A stretch of DNA of 48,507 nt from Priapulus caudatus (taxonomy: Eukaryota; Priapulida; Priapulimorpha; Priapulimorphida; Priapulidae): positions 125,887 through 174,393 of the forward strand of contig NW_014577062.1 in NCBI RefSeq assembly GCF_000485595.1. The letters are read 5' to 3'. Position numbers and translations under genes: made by a program. The notes under the pieces were generated by a model. The model was not told where the DNA came from. It did not search any database and saw nothing but the letters and a program-made list of their open reading frames with translations. Shown one piece after another: positions 29,140 to 41,707 of this stretch (position 1 is its first letter; each line of letters starts with the position of its first letter).

Positions 29140-29760
29140 AGAGACTATACGGTTTTCGTGCGCTTATTCAGATTATAACTCGGGTTCGTTCTGTATGTAT
29201 TGCGCGCAGGGCACATCGACAGCAATACCGTGCAACCGACCGGATATAACAAGCATCTGGATGTCTTAAACATGACTGGCTGCAGGCCACGCGATGCTTA
29301 CTGGGGCTACATGCTGAGCGATTGCTGCAGATTTCGCTAGTGACTGTAGACGCTTAGGGCCAACTATCTTTGGCAAATGACCAGAAGCTTCTTCGGCGGG
29401 ATCTATAAATTGCGAATGATTTGCTCTGTAGAGCGAGCTATATGCGCGCTCGCTCATTACACTGGCCCTCTTCCCGCGTCTGATGGAATCCTACGATGTA
29501 CGAATAACTACCAGGTCGTAGTATTTTCTATTCTAACGAATATAATATAAATATAATGTATAGCGATGCCTAAATTCTGTATATTCGCAGGAATATAGTC
29601 CACGTATTCTCAATGTCATTGCTTGGATATCTAGAACATAAACGAATCACCGCATGCACGCACGCAGCGCACGCACGACGCACGCACGGCAGCTGCACGC
29701 GACACGCCACACACAGCACCGCACAGCACGCCGCACGCACAGGCACCACACACACACACA

Positions 29761-29809
<49 letters not shown>

Positions 29810-31441
29810 TCCATCGCAAGTATCCACCGCATAGTATCAAGTTAACGAACCTCTATGTTGAATGATTGTTTTAACAGGAAAGAACATGCTACATTACAAC
29901 TTTTAACTGTACCTCCGCAACCAGGTCATGGGCTACCATATAATTGTTTTTACCAGAAGTTCTATGTATTTTGTTACAAAACATTCTCCCTATGTGCCAA
30001 TCTTTATTCCTGCCAAACTGCCCTTACATGCGTTGACTTGTTTCTCACGTGATTTCAGTCGACTTGGAGTTAAAATTAAACCAACCATTTACAAAAAAGT
30101 GGCGTGCTGCATAAATACCAGCTAGCGTACAGTGCAGGATATTCCATATGGATGCCGACTGTTTACGAAGCTTCAACTAGAATTATACAACTTAAAGTAC
30201 ACTATGTCCGCAAAAAAAATCGAAAGATGATACTCAAAAACACTAAATTGAAGCAGCGCAGAACCGCCGCGCAGCGCCAAATCGAGTGAGCGTCAAGTGA
30301 GAGTCACACCAAGTACTGAGAAGTTACGCCAGTAGTAGGCCCGATACACTACACCGATAAACGAGCAAGATCGAGTTACGTGTGTCGACGAGGGCGGTGT
30401 TTAAGGGACAGCATCTACCATGTGCTGCCTGCGTGAGATGTCTGTGCAGCACCCATGAACCGACATTGGCAAATTTCACTCTACCGTGATGAAGTTCGTC
30501 CGTGATCTTAACACGAAAGATACCGCTGCATCGATATGATGATACGCACGAGATTGACATCGGATGTGGAATAGGTAGCAGAGACCCTGGTGTGCATGGG
30601 TAATTTAGCTACACGCTAACTTGATAATCTGAAACCCCTGAATTACTATACCACGAGTCGTGTACATTTTAAACCAAAGTATTCTGCATTAGACATTTAC
30701 ATACAGAGAATTGAGCCAGTCTATAGAAATTTCATTAACCTCAAATGTTTAATTAATTTTGCGTGATTAATATTGCTTTAATGTTTGAGGGGGTTCCATT
30801 TAATGTCTCCCAGGTAAAAAATATTTAAGTTACCAGTTTCCGGTTAATTAAAATCGTGGTTTCGGCTTTCCCGCGTTCCGGTTGACATCTATTATTATCT
30901 AGTCACAAAAAGGTATCTGGTATATATCCCGGTTTCTAGATAATTAAAATAGTCCAATCCCGTATCACCAAATTAACAGTTCCCTCCTTGTCATAAATAG
31001 TTATGACAATTTATGATGCTTCTGTCAATGGCCCCAGCTTTCTAACGTTTGCAGTTGCTAAGCTAACTCAATAACAAAAAAAAGCATGGTTTGCATGTTT
31101 TAATTTCTCGAAGAGATGGCTTAAATAGCAAGTATATAAATGCAATCTGAACAGGAACACCAGCGATAGCGTGATGATTTTTAATAAGTACACATATACC
31201 AGGCATTGCTTTTCGCTAGTATCGATTACTGTGATCTATATACACTTCAAGTTAGGTGGTCATCACCATTCATCATCATCATCAACATCATCATCAATCA
31301 CCATCATCATCATTATCATCTTCTTCATCATCATCATCACGTCATTCGCGTTCGCGGCCCAGCCGACGAGAGTTACTAAAGGAATGCGCTCCACACATAA
31401 CACACAAATATTCGGATACTTTCACTGTTTGTGTCGTAGCT
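27280..31441. other. Intergenic region between light chain and ligand gene; no gene seen
   Basis: This holds the 5' flank of the light-chain gene and the 3' flank of the next gene. Microsatellites: TC at 29092-29136; CA then TA at about 29747-29809; CAT at 31264-31346. The region near 29640-29745 is CACGCA-rich. The largest frame (minus strand, 28614-29078, 154 codons) shows only low-complexity His/Thr repeats at its start and no family motif. I find no splice-bounded conserved exon. Confidence 0.5.
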
Positions 31442-31447
31442 TTTATT
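31442..31447 (-). promoter_or_regulatory. Candidate polyadenylation signal AATAAA of ligand gene 1
   Basis: AATAAA on the minus strand, about 265 bases after the stop codon at 31712. Positional evidence only. Confidence 0.4.
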
Positions 31448-31711
31448 ATATATCACAATAAAATATTCTATATTTACATTTCTCAGCGTTATATTTGATA
31501 TTGACATACACACACATTAGAGTTTTTCATGTTGACACAAAATTTCATCGGTTAATTACGATGACACGCCACGGTAATAAAGATACAAACTATATTTCGC
31601 AGCATATAGACACCATGCAGAGCAACACGACATCAAAACCCATGCACGGCTAAGATATCTGAGAAGACACAGCTAACGAAAGAACACGTTTTAGAACGCT
31701 GGCGCTCGCTT

Positions 31712-33468
31712 TTACTTCAGCGTTGATATTCTTACTCTACAAGTGCAACCGCTAGGAACAAATATGTAATCGGAGAAGGGAATGTCCTGTATAGGATCAA
31801 AAACCATGAGTTGCTCCAGTCTGTAGTCTAGTTGGCATCGTCCTTTCACCAGGTTGCAAGTGTTGCTGCTGTAATATAAGTAGAGAAACAATTTACTAAA
31901 TTAAAGCAATAGGTAATGCAATGTCGGTCATTTCTAAGATATTAAATAACGCAAGTAGCAAAAGGATGCTACGCCGACCGGTGCTTCGCAGAAAGCGAAG
32001 GAGCTAAGTGTATGTGCGCGTTTAAGTGCAAGTGTAGGAGTATGTGCGCTCGTTGGTTTCAGTTTCACACCTGCAGTGTATAATTTCAACGCACTGCTCC
32101 AACGTTGGCATTTGCACGATGACCCTGAACTCTCCATTTGGATTGTAGCCAAAGAGCGGCTTTGATAGTCTTCGAGTGATGTTACATACTGGCACTGGAG
32201 CATCGATGCAACTATACGAATAAAAACAGATCGGTTAGCAATTTACAGTAATGGTATATTCATCAACTTCTCTAATCTTGTGTAATCCTTGCACAACACT
32301 CTACACCTATACTCCCCCACGCATTCTTTCGCCCCCGCTCTCTCTCTCGCTCTGATTCTTTCGCATCAATTGAACAGATCTTGTAAGCTAAGCTTATGCC
32401 ATGCTTCTTTTTCATATTATAATGTTAAGTTAAGTTAATAAAGTAAAGTTAATATTATAATTATAAGATAAGTTATAATGTTAATTAATGTTATAATTTA
32501 TATAATATTATAAGACGCTTCATGCAGGCAGCATATCGTCATCTGCGATACGAGAATGAAATTCGAAATATTTTTTCAATGAGAGGTGACTGGCGTTGCT
32601 GATACTATTTCCGTATGAACCTGTACTGTGGCGACACCTTACGGAGGAACACGCAATTAAAACGATGAAGATGAGGGGCGAAGAAACTAGTCGTATAAAC
32701 CTTATAATCATCACAAACGCGTTCATGGCTGTTTTTATGTATATTATTCTCGTGAGATTCACGCACCTATCTTTGGGGCAAGTTCCTATTTGGCGCTTCC
32801 TTCTAAGTAGTCCAGTTGTAGGATCAAATAGTTTGTCTGTCACCACTGTATTGTCGCACGTCAACACCGGCACTCCGCTGAAGTTAAAGCTTCTGGTGAT
32901 CGCATCCCTGCAATTTCATCGGTGAAGACGGCAAAAAACACGATTTATAAACGTCAACGCTACGTTCGCTATTGACATATAAATGCATTAATGATGCAGT
33001 ATGTCGTATAGAGCGATAAATCATACCCCCACTTGATTAGTTCGTTTTATATGACGTCAAAAATACGCGTTCTCGCGAATCGAGTCTGCAGATAAAGATA
33101 TGCAAATACACTCACAATGCAGCTGTACGAATCTGCGGGGAAGCATCCTGACTAAATTGCTCTTCCAGGCCCAGATCCTTAAGTTGTAATATCCGGTTCA
33201 TGTCAACCCGTTTGGAGGTTATGTATTCCCTCAACACAACGTTAGATGCGGCTCCGCCGTTAGGCAGGAATGATATACCAACGACGATACTTATGTAGGC
33301 GATCTAAAAATAATGCGAATACTGATTAGCTCACGAAAATACACATAACACACCCAATATAAACTGGTATCTAAATAGAGTAGCAATAGATTTACTACCT
33401 CAGTAGCGCGCGTTTACTACGCATGATATCAAGAAATTAATTAATTGACGTACAATGGAAGAGAACAT
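31712..33468 (-). CDS. Spätzle/neurotrophin-like secreted cystine-knot ligand, gene 1
   Basis: Predicted secreted proprotein of 213 residues in five exons: 33468-33454, 33303-33116, 32907-32767, 32211-32071 and 31868-31712, with intron phases 0, 2, 2, 2. Exon 1 and the start of exon 2 form a signal peptide (MFSSI-IAYISIVVGISFLP). A tetrabasic furin-type site, RRKR before QIGTC, separates pro-region and mature part. The mature part has nine Cys, with PNGEFRVIVQMPTLEQCVEI matching the Spätzle pattern (aromatic, IV, then Q-x-V-E-I-x-x-C). It is followed by TCNLVKGRCQLDY and a C-terminal VPSGCTC resembling the Spätzle PSCCxC end, with one Cys replaced by Gly. Known Spätzle proteins are dimeric Toll-receptor ligands. 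Receptor and role here are inferred. An IL-17-like reading of the GCTC end was weighed but fits the cysteine spacing less well. Tandem paralogue at 35856-39425. Confidence 0.82.
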
Positions 33469-35510
33469 CTTCTTCGGGTTGTTATCCAAGCTTCTCTGCT
33501 ACTGTCCGAATGACAATCTTGCTGCGTCGTACCTACAAACGATGCAGTCAATGTTTAAAAAGTGAAAGGTCGAACCATCTGTAATCACCGTGGCTGTGGT
33601 GGCGTGCTGCCAGAAGACGCACATAGTGATCGCGCTGTGTCTACGCCAGTGTTAACGATGCGAAGACGAGGTCACGACTTCTTGTAAAAGGTTAGCGCTC
33701 GAATGTGTATTGAATATGTCTAAATGCTATCGTCTGTTACAGATTGTTCCGCAGTTCATTACCACATTTCACGCGGTTCACTGCGTATAATATATCCTGC
33801 CACTCGGAAAGACACTTGCGTCGCGCACACGGAGTGTTTACACGATTCGTAACAATTCGAAATATGCTAGCGCGCGGTTACGTCGACCCACCACTGTCAA
33901 CAGCAAGGCAGCGAAAGTGTCTTACCTTATTCTGAAGATCTCACCGTGAGTACTGCGGCATGCGTTGCGTCTCTTACGGTTTCCAGGTGACAGAATCCAC
34001 GCGAAACGACTACGAGCAGCGAATTGGGCGCGCCGGTGTGATGTTGTGCACCTCGCTCACTCGGCGGGAATGGAAAGTGTTCAGTGAGCCCGCCTCGCCG
34101 TGTCCCCCCCCCCTGCGCCAGAGCCGGATACGTAGGTACCTGCTGGCGATTCGCAACGCCCGACCGACTTCACCACTTGGTCAACAGCCCTGTTCGTTGA
34201 ACCCGCCGCGATTGCTATAGTGAATAGTCGTCAGTGATAGTGCTCACGATAGCCGAAGTGAGAATCATTTCCATCAAATCCGTTATTTATATTAATGTGT
34301 ATGATGTGTTTACTGTGGCAAGGTGGGCGGCGTCTTTATAGGAGGAATTAGTTTCTGATGACATCGAGTAGTGTCAATTTCCTGTTCAGTGACTGCATTT
34401 TTCTTAGGCTTACGTTGTTGCTGGATTAGTGGCAACAGGCACTGATATAGACTACTCTGCTACGTTAGAGGAAGCTATTTCCGGCAGGGGTTTCCCTATA
34501 TTCAGCATAATAGAACAAACAAACAGTGTAAAACACTCCAATAAGCTTTATAAACATCGTCCTAGGTTCAGGCATGCTGTCGCTGGAGCGTGTTCGAGTT
34601 TCGAGCAAATCCTCCGACTACAACCCCCCCCCCCTCCCGTGTCTTAATAGTGGGTGTCTGTGCAATCACTCGCTACAGCTGATGTCAACGACACAGATAA
34701 GTGACCAGTTTCATCTTCCTGATTCGAAAACCATAGTGTGTTGACTTTCTCCGCAGGCCAGGTTATGTTATGTTACGCGCCCTACCAAACAGGTTTGTGA
34801 TTGTTACTTTCTGCTACATATCCAACATTTACTGCGCGCAAAATGCAAGTAATGACAAGAAAACATCACGTTAAGCAGAAAATATTTTATTGAATACATT
34901 GTGAAATTATACACTCGCTTTACGAATATCTTCTGTGCCACTATATTTTTTATTAATATTGATTAAATATAGATTCGTGTACTATTTTATGTATAACGAT
35001 ATATGAAGGTTTAGTCCATTCCAAATATCACAGTTGGCTAATAAGGTGTGGTGTCACAATGTGGACAGACGCGGACTCATTCCTATGTGATTTGTCGTGA
35101 TTTTTTTGCAACGGCTCATTCTTGTATCGATCCGCGTTTGTCTCATTATAGTTCAGGCCATAGTTTACTTTTTTATATTTTTTTTATCACAACTGAAATT
35201 ATAAATTAAACGCATAGGCACATAATGATGCACCCTACAAAAAATATTCATCATTGTATGTATTATAAGTATAATATGAGTTTATGTAACTGGGAATCTA
35301 CGACGAGAAATTCATGTGAATGGCACCGACCGCTCTCGCACGCATGCACAGACTACAGAGAGACACAGGCGAGCAGTAACGAAGCGTGATAGAGACGTGT
35401 TAGGGTTCTTTATCATCCACATACGAACACCCTCCTCGTTCATCCTCACGCAAATCCGACAACTACTCTCCGCACCCGACGAGTTCGCGGTATCAAGTGC
35501 CCGGCGGCAC
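33469..35510. other. Flank of ligand gene 1 and 3' flank of gene 2; no other gene seen
   Basis: Upstream of the ATG at 33468, a TTTGTAG/GTACGACGC word near 33530 and a GTAAGA donor-like word near 33920 could bound a non-coding first exon of ligand gene 1; this is speculative. The remaining ORFs (33744-33935, 33960-34220, 34429-34647) lack recognisable motifs. AATAAA words on the minus strand at 34886-34891 may serve gene 2. Confidence 0.35.
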
Positions 35511-35516
35511 GCACCC

Positions 35517-35826
35517 CGCACGCATGCACACTGAACGCACGCTCGTTGCACGCATGCACACTGCACGCACGTACACTGCACGCGCACGCACGCACGCTGA
35601 ACACGCACGCACGCTGAACACGCACGCACGCTGAACACGCACACATGCTGCACGGCGCACGCACGCACGCTGAACACGCATGTACACTGCACGCACACAC
35701 GCTGCACGCACGCACGCTGAACACGCACGCACGCTGAACACGCACGTACACTGCACGCACACACGCTGCCCGCACGCACGCTGAACACGCACACACGCTG
35801 CACGCACGCACGCTGCACGCACGCGG
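35517..35826. repeat. CACGCACGCTGAA-type minisatellite
   Basis: About 310 bp of variant units built from ACGCACGCTGAACACGC and ACGCACACACGCTGC. On the minus strand it lies just after the stop codon of ligand gene 2, so it is probably transcribed as 3' UTR. The 119-176 codon Ala/Cys/Val-rich frames through it are repeat translations open in several frames at once, not genes. Confidence 0.92.
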
Positions 35827-35855
35827 GGCCGCTGGCTGTCACGACTAGACACGCG

Positions 35856-38800
35856 TTACGTTGGCGGGAAGATGGTCGCTCGGCAAGCGCAGCCGGTCGG
35901 GATGAGGAACGTACTGAGCACGCACTTGTCGCTAGGCGGCAGGATGATGATCAGACTCTGCTCCCTGTACTCCTGCGTGCAGTTTCCGTGCACGAGGTTG
36001 CAGCTGCTCGACCTGTGAGTGAAATAGAGAGTCGACACAAGTACAGTGTAGACACCGTAATGCTGAAATAACTACTATCGACGTAGATATGAAGATAGCC
36101 AGCGTGGTGTGTGACATATGGCACTCCTTCGGTGTTTGAGTGTTATTAAAAATAATATAATCATCGCTACAATCATCATTATTCGGTCATTATTAGGGCT
36201 GTAAACGCAGGTGAATGCACGTGTAATATCGCGCACGCAGTCAACTAAAACTAACTATACGCAATCTCATGAACGACCGGATGTCTGGGGCATAGGTTAC
36301 GCAAATGATGGTGATCTCCACTTCTTCTAACCCGCAACGTGTCAACGAGATACGAATGGAAGGCTATTTACATGTCAATTCGTGACCATGCGCAGTGGTC
36401 TGCTTGCTCAGCCGCAACGACACGGGAGCACCTTGAACATTCGACTGACCAACACATCAACGTCGCGCAAACCATTGTCCATTATACTTTAACGACCACG
36501 ACAATTCTAGTCGCCACCGGTTAGACGAGTCACGGGACAATATTTTACTACCATCACTGAATGCTTTGGATATTAAAAGAGGATTTCAGATTGTAACTAC
36601 ATCGTCTACCCTTGGTTGTTACGCCGGATGACGTAGTGGCTACGTACCCTGAGGCGATGGTTCCCAAAGTTATTACAAAGACAAGCCCAGACAAAGGCAG
36701 AGTAGGGAATGGGCCAGGAAAACATCGGGACTCGAAATCAGGCGTAGGACGGCGCAGTCAGCCGTTTGTAATGACAGCCAACTGCGTACAACCAGAATAC
36801 CGGCAATATAAGCGAGCTGACGTCAGAGGACCGGACAGACACACAGACAGACACGCAGGCAGATAGAGAGGCAGGCCGGCAGGCCGATGGATGAATGGAT
36901 AGATGGACGGACGGATGGATGGATGGATGGAAGAATAGATGGATGAATGGATGGATGAATGAATGAATGAATGAATGAATGAATGAATGAATGAATGAAT
37001 GAATGAATGAATGAACGAATAAATGAATGGTTGGATGGATTAATGGTTGGATAGATGTATTGATCGATACTTACTGACAGATTGTTTGCACGACTGGTTG
37101 TTCAAAGATACCAGGTATATTCAGTATTCTTTGGGTGCTTCCAAATATGTCTTCGAGATGTGTTGGAAACTTTGTACGTGTCGTGCTTTCACACATGGCT
37201 ATTGGTGGCTCGATACATCTAATTAAAAAAATTCAGAATTGCATATTATAAGACCACAACGCAACGCCGCAGGGTGGAGTTCGATTACACATTTAAAGGT
37301 AGGGGCACACGAGCGATTTTTATCGCCCGATCGCCGCGAATTTCAAAATACACGCATACCCGATGACCATGGCTTGTGGAATGTCATGACAAATGTAATA
37401 CTTTTGTCGCCGATTTTGACAGTTATGCTAGGGGCACACGAGCGATTTTTATCGCCCGATCGCGGCGATTAAAATTGCCAGCGAATTTAATCGCCCGATC
37501 ACGAAGGGGCACACGTAGCGAATTTAATCGCCCGATCACGAAGGGGCACACGTAGCGATTTTTATCGCCCGATCACGAAGGGGCACACGTGACGTAGCGA
37601 ATTTGAGAGCGTACGCGTACGCCACTCGACAGAACATTTAACATCACATGATAACAACAACACGTCCGATTGGTTTAGAAAAATCGATCGGGCGACAAAA
37701 TACGCCGGTCACGGGCACACGAGCGATAATAATCGCCCGGCGTAAATAATCGCCCGGCGTAAATAATCGCCCGAAAATATCTAACATTTTGGATACGGGC
37801 GATTCGGTCGGCCGATTAAAATCGGCGTCGACGTGAAGGGGCACACGAGCGATTTTTTCGAGCGATTTTGAAATTCGCGGCGATCGGGCGATAAAAATCG
37901 CTCGTGTGCCCTTACCTTTAACGAATGTAAATTTTTCTTTTTGTTTTAAAGTGATTACGTCACCATAAATAGTAAAAAAATGTCACAAAATACAAGTAAT
38001 TCTGTTCACTTTTTATGGTTAAATTGCTGCATTATATTTCTTATTTTACTATATTGTTCGATGTGAACATACACTCGTGACGCATACATAGCCCATAGCA
38101 AGCAATTAATGTCAGGAACACTAATATCAAATCGACCAGGTTTTTTGGATTTTTAACTAGTTGTGAAACAATCTTATCAGGTAAGAGTTTGACGATACGT
38201 TTAGTCCCGTTAGTTCTTACTTTGAATGTAAAAAATGGCAACAAAACAGTTACATATTTCACCATAGAAAATTCGTGACGTAGTCAATTTAATTAAGTTT
38301 TTACGAATACGTCGCTGATCTCATCACACCGGAAGGAATCAAAGAACAAGCACATACTGGACGGCAACCTGCTGAGCGAGCGACTTTCCTACGCGTAACA
38401 TCACTCAATTCGGTAAAACCAGCGCTGGTTCCATACAGCTCGAGACGACCTTATATAAGATTTGACACATTTCGTAAGGTATCGTAACGAGATTCGGATC
38501 AGATTTGCGCTAATTGTATACGTACGATGAGCAGTCGTCGACAACCTGTCGTCTGTCGCGCACGTGATCCTGTCGCACGGCGTCCGCGCGTAGGATGTCT
38601 TCCAGCGAGAACCCAGCTTCTCTCTTACCCCTGAGAAACGCCGACTCCGACGGCTGCAGCTGCATGGTGTGCTTGGACAGGCCTAACGATACCAATGTCA
38701 GATCGTGCCTGTATGCCAATATAGACGAGACATGACGAGACGATTATCATGACAACATAGGATGGAAACAGATAAATAACATCGTTTCGTTTAGTCAACG

Positions 38801-39425
38801 ATAGACGAAGAACATATTCTCTATAGCATCCAAGTATAGACGACCCTCTGCTTTTAAACAATCTCAATTCTGAACACGCGTATGCAGTTTAGGCTTCTTA
38901 CATATTTTCGGTGCCTTCGACGCTTGATTTTCGGTGAGTCAGCAAACTGAGTACAACCACGTAACAAAACCACACCTGGAAAGATAGCGCCAGTAAAAAT
39001 AACAATCCCGAACCAAGACTGGACCGGACGTGGCGGCACGAGACTATAAAACATCGACATAATCACAATCATCGCATCAGGAGTCTATCAATAGTCTATT
39101 GATAGACTCCTGATCGCATCGACAATAATAACCGCGACTACAATGACGACGATGACGACGTAACGTCGAATACGTATAAAACATGGCACCCGGGCGCACA
39201 CACATGCTCACACACGAACTTGCTGCGCGTTGGTTGTTTCGGTGGCTTAATTTGCACTTGCATAGCTTGCAATGTAACACGCGAAGACAAATATATGCGA
39301 TATATACTATCATCCTCTTTAACGCCGATGGCTGGTATACACAAGCCTTGAAGCAACCACTCTATAACCCAACAAAGTTATGACAGATTTTTATTACTTA
39401 CCATACACAATCTCGTGATTGCCAT
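35856..39425 (-). CDS. Spätzle/neurotrophin-like secreted cystine-knot ligand, gene 2
   Basis: Paralogue of the gene at 31712-33468 with the same architecture: five exons 39425-39402, 38975-38902, 38708-38526, 37218-37075 and 36012-35856, phases 0, 2, 2, 2, and a last exon of exactly the same length (157 bp). Predicted 193 residues. The two first exons make a signal peptide (MAITRLCM-VWFCYVVVLSLL). A pro-region with FSLEDILRADAVRQ leads to an RDRR furin-type site. The mature part starts QVVDDCSS-CIEPPIAMC, parallel to QIGTCPKDS-CIDAPVPVC in gene 1. The end reads SSSCNLVHGNCTQEY and IPTGCACRA. The lone Cys of gene 1 before VEI is absent, and an extra Cys appears in PSDKCVL. Exons 1 and 2 are short and rest on phase, splice words and signal-peptide character, so they are less sure than exons 3-5. 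Confidence 0.75.
36836..37030. repeat. Compound tetranucleotide microsatellite
   Basis: CAGA, GGCA, GGAT and then GAAT repeats (pure GAAT about 36955-37015), in the last intron of ligand gene 2, ending about 45 bp before exon 4. Confidence 0.93.
37294..37920. mobile_element. Foldback MITE with internal GGGGCACACG repeats
   Basis: The ends are inverted: TAAAGGTAGGGGCACACGAG at the left, and the reverse complement CTCGTGTGCCCTTACCTTTA at the right, with pairing continuing about 55 bp through GCGATTTTTATCGCCCGATCG (itself palindromic) to GCGAATTTCAAA. Inside are at least three tandem units of GGGGCACACG-TAGCGA-ATCGCCCGATCACGAA (37437-37600). The element is 627 bp, has no coding capacity and sits in an intron of ligand gene 2. 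Target duplication is unclear because the ends are A/T palindromic. Confidence 0.75.
39076..39114. repeat. Perfect 19-bp palindrome with one-base loop
   Basis: ATCAGGAGTCTATCAATAG, T, then the exact reverse complement, in intron 1 of ligand gene 2. It could be a recent palindrome, a short element or a fold-back cloning/assembly artefact. Confidence 0.8.
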
Positions 39426-41707
39426 TTTGCTAGAAACTACCAGCTCGATCACCCTAAATGTTCTTCAAGTAAAAGTCGGTGAAAACACGAATGAAGAGGG
39501 CTAGATGGGAGCTTGCATTATGATCTATTTCGCCGACGTGCTAATAGGTGTCCGCGTTTGAGGCTGGCACCACCGCTTGCAGAGCGAGCACACACAAACA
39601 CACACACACACACACGCACACTGCAAACGGGAAATACTCTCACAGTACGAGATATTCAAGTTCACTTTCGCGTCAAAATGCGGCAACGCACGCTCGCTCG
39701 CCTATTGCGGTGATGTGGCGAACCGTGAACAGACACAGCCTCCGGCTACATTTCCCCGTAATTGTACACGCTATTGGTTGCACGGGTTCATGCGTGTGTG
39801 GCGCGGAAGAGGTGAGCGCGACGGGGTGCGCGTGGGTGTGACCTCTCTAGCTCATCATGATCACCTTGTTTGCACAGATCACGAGGCATCACGTATTTAC
39901 TCGGTTTGTACACACGCTACCTGCGCTACGCAGTCCGCAGACGCAATGCACGTACGGAAATTAAAATGCAAGTGCAGTATCTTAGTACTTACCGGAGAAC
40001 TAACGTATAACATTACGACGCCGACATTGTCGCCACGCCGGCCTTAAAGTCGTAATCGGGGTGAACTGGAGGGAGTAACGACCCGAGAGATCAAAGAGCA
40101 CGACTGCTCCATTCATGGTCTCCCGCCCAGCGGCGAAATGGTGGAAGCCCCTCAGTATAACAGGAGGTCCATTGTAGGTTTATAACTCGCGTGCGCCGCC
40201 AGCCCCGCCCGAACTGCAATCACGACTCTCGTTTCCAAAGTAAATCTAAATGCCTTTCGGCTGCGCGCGGAAATGTACGAGTTCCTATGCACAGAAAAAC
40301 GGCACCGAATTACACTACCCAGACAACCACAAGTCTATGGTGATTCTAAAAGGGAACCCAAATACCTCTGAAAATGCCTGGGAATACGTAGTACGTTGAA
40401 AATCTACCCAGCAAGCTAACGAAAATGTGTACGCGCAGTTTTACCCGGATGGTTTGCCACACTACAACTCGTATTAAGATGGACTCGCAGTAACAAGAGA
40501 AAAAATATAATTCAGTAACAAATGTATTAAAATAGCAATTAAATTTCATACAAGGCATTAAATCTACATGGAACACGGCAGCGTCTACGTAAACACACGC
40601 ACAGCCTGATGCGCGCGAGTAAGCACAGAGAAGTAATATAAGAAAGCCAAGCAATGAATGAGTTGGCAGTTGGCACGTTTGCACAGTCACGTTTCTTTCA
40701 CACAATGACATCTTTATGGTTTCTGACCATTTTTCTATAATAGAAAGAATTACAAAATTGCATTTTTTAATACAATGATTGTCAGGCATGATATTACACC
40801 ATTAAAAATAAACTGGAAAACAGACTCGGGGGATCCAGGGATCGAAGTCCCTGTAAAAGCCCATGGATCTTCAGCATTTCAAATGTTTTGCTAATGCTTT
40901 ATTGCGGTTAACATTGTCTGAGGTTATGGACGCTAAAGCGCCGAGCTGCTTATGTAGGTTACGTTAAATGTGTATATTTGTTCCATGTCGATCGTACATA
41001 TCAAATAACACCCCTTTACCAAATTTAGGCACCTAATTTATAACGATCTCGAGGTAGGCCTGTTTAGAAGACAACAACAGGATATTCAAATTAAAATGGC
41101 TAAATATCATGCTTTATCATCACTATTACTAATATTATTATTGTTATTATTTTAGTTATTCAATTAAAAACTAATGTGGTTATACACAGTTCTCTAGTGA
41201 CAATCGCACCATGTACCATGTACGCATGTGCACTACGCATACCATCGCACCATGTACGCTCACTTTACTTTATGTTGACATAACATTCGCATATAATATG
41301 CAATGGCAAAAACGTAGCTAAAATGTTATCACAGCAATTTCCCATGCAACTATTACTACATGTCCATTTAAAAATCATGTTTTGTATAACATATATCAAC
41401 CCGTATATATTTAAAACAACTTTTAAATCTATTTAAAATATACCTCAAAATAGCTTCTAGATTTCATTTCCACACAATTAAAATTATTACTAGTGACTAT
41501 TAGTACTAGTACTCTAGTCTATTGGTGTACATCTTGCATGATGTAAGCAACAGAAAAGTATGTGATACTTGTATAACATAAATACAATCAATGACATGCT
41601 TCACATTAAGGTGTGATTTTCTGTATGTCGGCACCTGACAACGTACGTTACTTCCGATCTATAAAACTTCATATAAACGTTGCCATGCTGCTCGGTGCAC
41701 ATTGTTG
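39426..41707. other. Intergenic between ligand gene 2 and the NT5C2-like last exon; no gene seen
   Basis: The left part is GC-richer (39500-40300) with a CA array at 39590-39617. Minus frame 40346-40789 (147 codons) has several hydrophobic stretches but no family motif or splice-bounded conservation I can see. 40800-41700 is AT-rich with no exon signal and should contain the 3' UTR of the 5'-nucleotidase gene. Confidence 0.45.

Noticed and set aside
31712-31868. IL-17-like reading of the ligand C terminus (GCTC)
   Set aside because: The cysteine spacing and the VIVQ...Q-V-E-I-x-x-C block before it fit Spätzle better; a profile search would decide.
35312-35842. 176-codon minus frame and several overlapping frames
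   Set aside because: Translation of a minisatellite, open in three frames at once; not protein-like.
38041-38265. Minus frame starting with a hydrophobic leader, considered as an exon of ligand gene 2
   Set aside because: It lies between exons 3 and 4, where the frame joins without it, and has no fitting splice phases.
40346-40789. 147-codon minus frame with hydrophobic stretches
   Set aside because: No motif, no conservation I can recognise; AT-rich intergenic context.
40838-40860. GGATCGAAGTCC, resembling a tRNA T-arm
   Set aside because: No matching acceptor, D or anticodon arms around it.
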